The position numbers and the translations under genes were made by a program. Below the pieces are notes generated by a model, which saw nothing but the letters and a program-made list of their open reading frames with translations, was not told the DNA's origin and searched no databases. From Spisula solida (taxonomy: Eukaryota > Mollusca > Bivalvia > Venerida > Mactridae), in NCBI GenBank assembly GCA_947247005.1, contig OX365950.1:50320761-50384760 (forward strand): a stretch of DNA of 64,000 bases, read 5' to 3'. Each line of letters opens with the position of its first letter. Positions within the stretch are counted from its first letter, which is position 1. Shown in pieces: positions 57,541 to 64,000 of the stretch.

Positions 57541-59845
57541 AAATCACCATCAAACGGTTTCACTCCTACGCTGCAAACATTGATGTATAAAACGGTGTTA
57601 TAAAATCAGTAATCAGTATTATCCTTTATTATTAATCGTGGCTTGATTTCACTGATTTCACTGATATGATTGTCTGTAAGACTTTGTGCACCGTTAATGA
57701 ACTGTTTGTAAGTTAAAATGTCAAGAACAAAACCATCTTACATATGATAACAAGCGAACGTCCGACACATTTGGGTTATTATTTACTAATAATAATTTAT
57801 GTTGCGGAATATATACGAAGGACGCGACTTTAATATCCACGCGCTTAGACAGTTATCTGTAAAATAACCAGCGAGTAAATCATGCTGCAGCTTTCACTGC
57901 TGTAAAATTCTGATACATTCTACAATAGTGCATCGTTCAAACAGAACGCTATAGAACAAGCATAGTAGTTGGCTGGCTGAGGTTTAAACAACTTGTTTGG
58001 TGCTGAATCCGGATGAACGTTGTTTGTTTCTTAGTTTAATATATACTGATGCAATATGTGAAATAAAAAAGGTATGTCCCGGAACTATTTAAGGGATCAT
58101 GGGTCCTTTGCAACATCGCTTTTCCAGAAAATGTCTAAAAAATCTGATGTTTCGCAGTGTATTCATTTTTGCATTAAAATCATTTTTTGGTGTAAATATC
58201 ATTTCCATTTGTTTGAATGTACAAACACATAGTATTCAAACATTCCTATACACTTTTGGTATTGATAAGAAAATTCACAGTTTTTTTACAAAACGAGAAT
58301 TGTCAAAACATCTGAAAAATAGCTAAAAACACAAAAAATACACAAAATTAGCTGTAGCTAAAAAACGACCTGGATGACCAATATAATTTTTATTGCTCAT
58401 TTTGTTCATAAAAGTGTCCTAATTCTAAAAATTGCATAAAATAGATAGGTCACGGTACTAGTTTTTGCGCTATGACGTCATTAATGTCCCCCTATATCAT
58501 AAAAACCTTGCGAAATTGCGTAATAGTGACGCATTATCTGCGCGGAAAAAATATTCTAATACTCAACGAGTACTTACATTTGCATATTATATACAGGAAA
58601 GTATAGTAGATATAAACTTAGAAGAAATTGACGTGTTACAAGAATTATTTTAGGTGCAGTTACGTCGAAATTGTGTCTCTTTGCAATAAAATAGCGGTAA
58701 AATGGCGATAAAATGGCGCAAAAAAGGCCAAATTAGTACATTTTGCACATATGTTTTTCCCATAATTTCTAGTCTTGTCATAATTTATTTTTGGCTAAGG
58801 ATGCTGAATGAAGTGTACTTTATCTAAAATTAAAATAAAACATAGGTTATCACGCTACACTTTGTGCTATGATGACTGAATTTTCTCCCCTTTTCCCCAA
58901 TTTGGCAATGACATCGCATTCCATAAAGCAAGGGGGAATAGATGGGCCCTGAATAGCTCACTTGCATAATCCTCACAATTTTTGTCAAGCGATCATTAAT
59001 GTATTCCCTATATATCAGTAAAAGGGGATCTGTGTAGTCCCAGGCAATACAAACACTCATTATAAATGGGTTCAGGTAACCCAAGTATTAATTTCTAATT
59101 TCACCAAAGAATGAATGAAAATTTAACCGCTAGTGTTTTCGTATTATATACTAAGTGAATTTATTTTTTATTCCAAATTACCGATAATTATACTATCCCT
59201 AGATAGTATCACGATAAACATTTTGCCCAATTTTCATGACGATCCAGTGCAAAACGCGGCCTCTATCCCCGTTTTAGATATATGCGCTGAAATGATGCGC
59301 ATAAACAACTGTATCAAACGTCTTTAAAAAGATAACAGAACATCAGACAGGGAAGGCAGCACTCAACTTAAACAACCAAACACAGAATAATAAAAACAAT
59401 TGTTTAACACACCAGCAATTGTCAATTGAATGTACTGACATGCTCAGTTGTTATGTATGGTTAATTCTAACCATACATTTATCAGCAAACAGTTGTCTTA
59501 TTACTAATTACGATATGTACAAAGACTATAATTTTATCGCACGATCTTAAGATGGTATTCAAAGGCTCGTTAAGGTTTCGTAATTAATCGAAGAATTATT
59601 GATTATTGGAACATGTCTTTTTTAACTGTCATTGGAAGTTACTATGAAGTGTTATTTGGATACCGTATATGCCATCAACTGTTCTCGTAGTTGGTAATTG
59701 TCGTATTGACATTGGGCATTGTGCGGGTGAGGAAAAATGGGCATATAACGCGTATCGTGGTGCAGGAAACAACCACATCTTCACTAACATAGAAATAGTT
59801 ATAGTGCTAATATACGTATTTAGTCTTTTTAAAAAACTTCATGGC
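57541..59845. other. Unique spacer between the two large duplicates
   Basis: About 2.3 kb with several short plus-strand open frames (58099-58326, 58465-58653) but no recognised domain or splice pattern. An R1 repeat fragment (GACAGGGAAGGCAGCACTCA) lies at 59345-59380. Confidence 0.5.
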
Positions 59846-62800
59846 AATGATACAACTATTATGCAGAGATTCATCGCCACGTATTTGTCCGATTCTAGAC
59901 ACTGACATATTTTAATTACAAATTCTGAGCGACCTATAACCAGAGAAAGTAGTCCGTGACAAAGAAGTCCGTATTGCTAGATTCTTCCTCTACAATCAGG
60001 TCGATAGTTACGAATCACATACTTTGCAAATGCACTCATTACGTGATTTTACTATCGGTGATTTTTTACAAACTAATTTCACTGTAATCAATGATAAACA
60101 ATTCTCTTAGAAATGAAATTTATAGAATACACTTCATTGATTCAATCTGTTGATTAATCAATCAGTACAAGTAATTATATTATCGGTTGTCACGCATACA
60201 GGTTATCAGGTTAGTCAGTTGTTGGTTGCCACGTACACCTTATCATGTATCTATTTTTTACACTAGTTCAAATAACTACAAGTCAAATAGTTTTCTGCGG
60301 CCAGATAATTTACTTGTACTTATTAGGATGTGCTTTTCTGCAGTTCGGATGCTGATCGAATTTATTCTGGTGTATGTCTAAATGTATTTGTCCACATAAT
60401 TCAAATATATGTCATATCGGATACTACCTATTAATATAACCTAACTGACTTGAATTTTATCAAAACAAATGCCATAATGAGATATACATTGTATTTCATT
60501 TAAACAAACAAATATCCTGTATTTATTTGGTTGTGTTATGTGCCGAACGCATGAACAAATTTCAAACAATTTGAAAAATATTTATCTGGTGCAATACCAT
60601 GATTCTCTTAATCTAGTAATGTGTTCTCTACGGGATGTAATCCATGCCCACTATATTTATCATTGACCGGGAAGCGCTTTGCTTATGCAGCCGATACCTG
60701 CTGTTTAGAAACATGGTATCACTCGCCGTGCATTCACCGTGGCTTTTCTGGTATTTCTGCTTTCTTTAGTAAATAAACTATTGCAGTACGACAAAGAATT
60801 ATGGAATTATATGAATAGTCCGGTACACAACATTCTTACAAAATGCTTGGTTATTTGGATTTTTTTTGAAATCGTAAACCATTGTCACGTGTTCCTCTAT
60901 AGACAATTTACTTACCGCGTTATGGTCACAGGTAATGATAATTGTAACTTGTTAGACAGTGAGACTTCACTCTTTTCCAAGGTCGTCAGTATTGTCAACA
61001 AGTTTAGCTTGAGGCTGTATGTACTGGTATACGTAGACAGAATATAGACGATTCTCTTCTCTCGAAAAAACCAGCCAGTCGACTGATTGGTAAACTTGTG
61101 AACGATTTGGCTCAACTGTGCCAGACTTGATAATGTTTTAGACAATGTGAAGACAGGAGTTTCTTGGGTCAATGAAAGGCAACTATGAAGTAAAAGATAG
61201 AGAACACAACTGCGATTCTACGATTAATCTGGTGATCAGTATTTACATAGACTTCTTCATAGGTTTCAATATTACTTGAAAATAGAAATATGATATTCAT
61301 TATTAAATATATTAAAGATATTTTAAAATGGTATCATTTTAGTTGGCACTGTTCTCAGAAAAACATTAACAGAAAACAACCAGGTGATAACAAAAAATGC
61401 ATGCTGCTAATTTGTAGAAACTCCTTACAAATTAAACATCCAAAGGCCAATATTTTTGTTTCTTTGACCGAACATATAGCGCGTAAACCGCTGTATTAAT
61501 CTGATGCAATTTCATGTTTAATATACTGTAACTATTTTAGTCTTATATTGCACACAAATTGTAAAAAGTGCATAAAAACATCTGGTAGTAGGAAATATTT
61601 GTATACATGATAGAGTTAATGAAGTAGTTTGTTTTGATAACGTTTAAGATAATTATTTACATTATCAGCAACTAATGCACGTGACGATAGAACGAGCTTC
61701 ATGTCGATAATGTGAAAATATCACAACTACTGATGTTGCATTGACTGCATCCAAGAAAAACATTGTAACAGATGTTTGTAAGCAGAACTTCTCGCGTCTG
61801 AAACCACCTATCAATATTCGCATACAGAACACATGCAAAGTTCAAATAGGTTCAATGGTAACCGATGATGTAACCGAACTGCAATAATCATATTAATTAT
61901 AAAATGATTTTTATAGATATCGCGTTATTATTATCGCGTTTTTGCCATGGATTTAAACAGTTTGCACTATAAACACTGTATTTTCATGTACATTGAACAT
62001 ATCGTACAATATAAGTATTTCAGCAAAGTCCTGACGCTATACCAACTAGTGCGATGTCAAACGCTGAACACTAACCACTGAGAGCCAATCAAGGAAGTAA
62101 TAACTTAGTAGGTTGCAGTCTGGCATAGAATCCTTAATGTCACAATCCGGATGAGAACAATTTATACGTAATATCTGAACATGCATAAAGGGTCACGGAC
62201 AAGGTGTTACGTTCGTGCAGAATAAAATTTTGGAGAACCAGCATGAAGGTTCTCAATATGTAAACTGTTAAATATTTACCTAACTAGTGGATGCAGTATG
62301 TTAAACATCGTTTGACAATAAAATCATATTTCTAAAAATTTGTACCAACATTATGCGATAGCATTGTTTGATAACCTAACGATAACAAACACAAATGTAT
62401 AACTATTAAAACAAATATGTTACAAACAACCATTACATTTTTATTTAACTAGTATTAATTTTAAACTCAAACCTTCAATGCACACAGACGAATTTTCTTT
62501 TTTTTAAGAAAAACAATAGATTAAAAGTTTTATTTCAGATGTATATACTGTACATAATCTATAAAGGAATTCACATATTCGATACATGCATAAAGCTGTC
62601 ACGAGATTAATGACATATATTTGTATTCTTTTATACTTTTACTCTGTTTTTAATATTTAAGTCCCAATATGGGGTTTAACTTCTACGAAATATACGTACA
62701 GGTATGTTTAACAGAACATTTGGTTATATGTATACACATACAGTTTTATCGATTTATTGGTATATTCAGCATTTGAAATGCCTTTGACCAGTTACACAAT

Positions 62801-64000
62801 AAAATCAGATGACCAAGACACAAATATATAAAAAACAGGTATGAGAAAGGCATTCAGGTATTTCTGTAAAAAAACCTCGTGAAAATGGAAATATAGTTTA
62901 ACCACTTATAAATCATATTATCAGTTAAAATTACAGTCGTGGATGAACTATTTAATACATTTGTAAAGTTTGTAATATTTAATACTTACTTTTCTGACTG
63001 TCCGAAACACAGGTTATAATTTATTGCTATATAATTGATTCCATTTCTAAATTTCAAAAGTTTTAAATAGTATTACTTCTAATGAAAAATATTGTTTAAC
63101 ATACACTATTATCTAATAATTGTAAAAAGGACAAATGCAATAAAATGATATCACCCGTATTACATAAAAACACTCATACTAGGCCATTTCTATGTTTTTA
63201 ATCCTACCAGTATTTACTGAAAAAAGGCTCGTAGGAAAGATTGGGCAGACGGCTAACTATGTTGCCTCTATAAATAAAGCCTTTATTATTATTGTATTAT
63301 AATAATTATTAAAAGTGTAATAGTTTAACTGGGGAAATTAAACTTTGAATACATTACATTGCTTCATATATTTGTAATTAAGTTCACTTTAGATTCACAT
63401 TGGAACAGGAAAACATAAATATAATTTTCTATATAAATGTTATAACTTATTGATATTACATAGTTATAACGAAAATTGTTAAGAAATTAGTTGCATTTGA
63501 ACCAAGAAAATTGTGTAGATTCTGTTTTAATTTCAGCCTTGTGTTTTAAATTGTGATAAAGCATACAAAACAATACAATTCCTTTTGATAAAAATATCGT
63601 GTTACCTTAGGATACGCCCGTTAGAAAAGCTACGTTGATATTCAAATATATTTTCCTTAGAACTTAATATAAATCCAATCAACAAAACTCAACCAGCTAT
63701 TTTTCTTTATCTTGTCTATGATATTATTCTGCAATACGTTATTTTCATTCTTAAAGAGATAATCCGTTTTATTAATTATTATGTTACACAATGTCTCTCA
63801 CGATAAACGACCACGCACGACATACGATAATCCCGCCGCGTGACTTTTTGTAGTGCTCTGTGACGATCTTCTACCAACACCAACGTCAAGTAACTTGATG
63901 AATAGAGCAGAACACACTGGGATGCACGTGTAATTCAGACACACGGTGATTACGTGCCCGATATTTCTACAGAAGAACGCTGGACGAACATCAACAAACA
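59846..64000 (+). repeat. Large direct duplication, copy 2 (reaches window edge)
   Basis: Second copy of the segment at 52420-57540, starting near ACAACTATTATGCAGAGATT. It is still matching at 64000, so its true end lies outside or at the window edge. It lacks the 780-bp block of copy 1 (junction near 61914-61960, with TATCGCGTTATTATTATCGCG). Confidence 0.9.

Overview
The window is nuclear DNA of an invertebrate animal, most likely a mollusc and probably a bivalve. The base composition is AT-rich. The genes are split by GT-AG introns of 0.7 to 12 kb, and almost every intron or intergenic stretch holds short inverted-repeat elements (MITEs), tRNA-derived SINEs, mariner-type ends or minisatellites. 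One dispersed repeat (2843-3180 and 4547-4730) is of a kind I associate with mollusc genomes. The species call is inference. There are no bacterial operons, rRNA genes or CRISPR arrays.

Two protein-coding genes can be assembled exon by exon, both on the minus strand, with every junction in phase. (1) A DUR3-like urea/solute symporter (SSS/SLC5 superfamily) lies at about 1373-8746. It has six exons in the window, and its 3' part runs off the left edge. The last visible exon abuts a minisatellite of about 27 copies whose 40-bp unit contains a copy of the exon end and its apparent 5' splice site. (2) A Notch ligand of the DSL (Delta) class lies at 22461-50644. Its ten coding exons give 620 residues: signal peptide, MNNL domain, DSL domain, nine EGF repeats and a hydrophobic C-terminus that ends immediately at the stop codon. 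It has no intracellular domain, so the model predicts a tail-less or GPI-anchored ligand.

Layout: 1-280 hairpin element; 281-1390 minisatellite; 1.4-8.7 kb DUR3-like gene; 8.7-14 kb cluster of MITEs, some with TTAA target sites; 14.3-14.9 kb array of short hairpins whose stems differ by paired changes; 14.9-19.5 kb no recognisable feature; 19.57-19.93 kb 15 perfectly phased 24-bp repeats; 20-22.3 kb GA microsatellite and a second, unexpanded copy of the element carrying the 24-bp unit; 22.46-50.64 kb Delta-like gene. The largest intron of that gene (34.75-46.43 kb) is almost entirely a four-copy tandem array of 2.3-3.1 kb units. From 50.7 kb to the right edge there is no recognised gene, but two diverged copies of a roughly 4-5 kb segment (52.42-57.54 and 59.85-64.0 kb) lie in direct orientation.

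The two genes have no obvious functional link. All identifications come from reading the sequence and from knowledge of the families; no database search was run.
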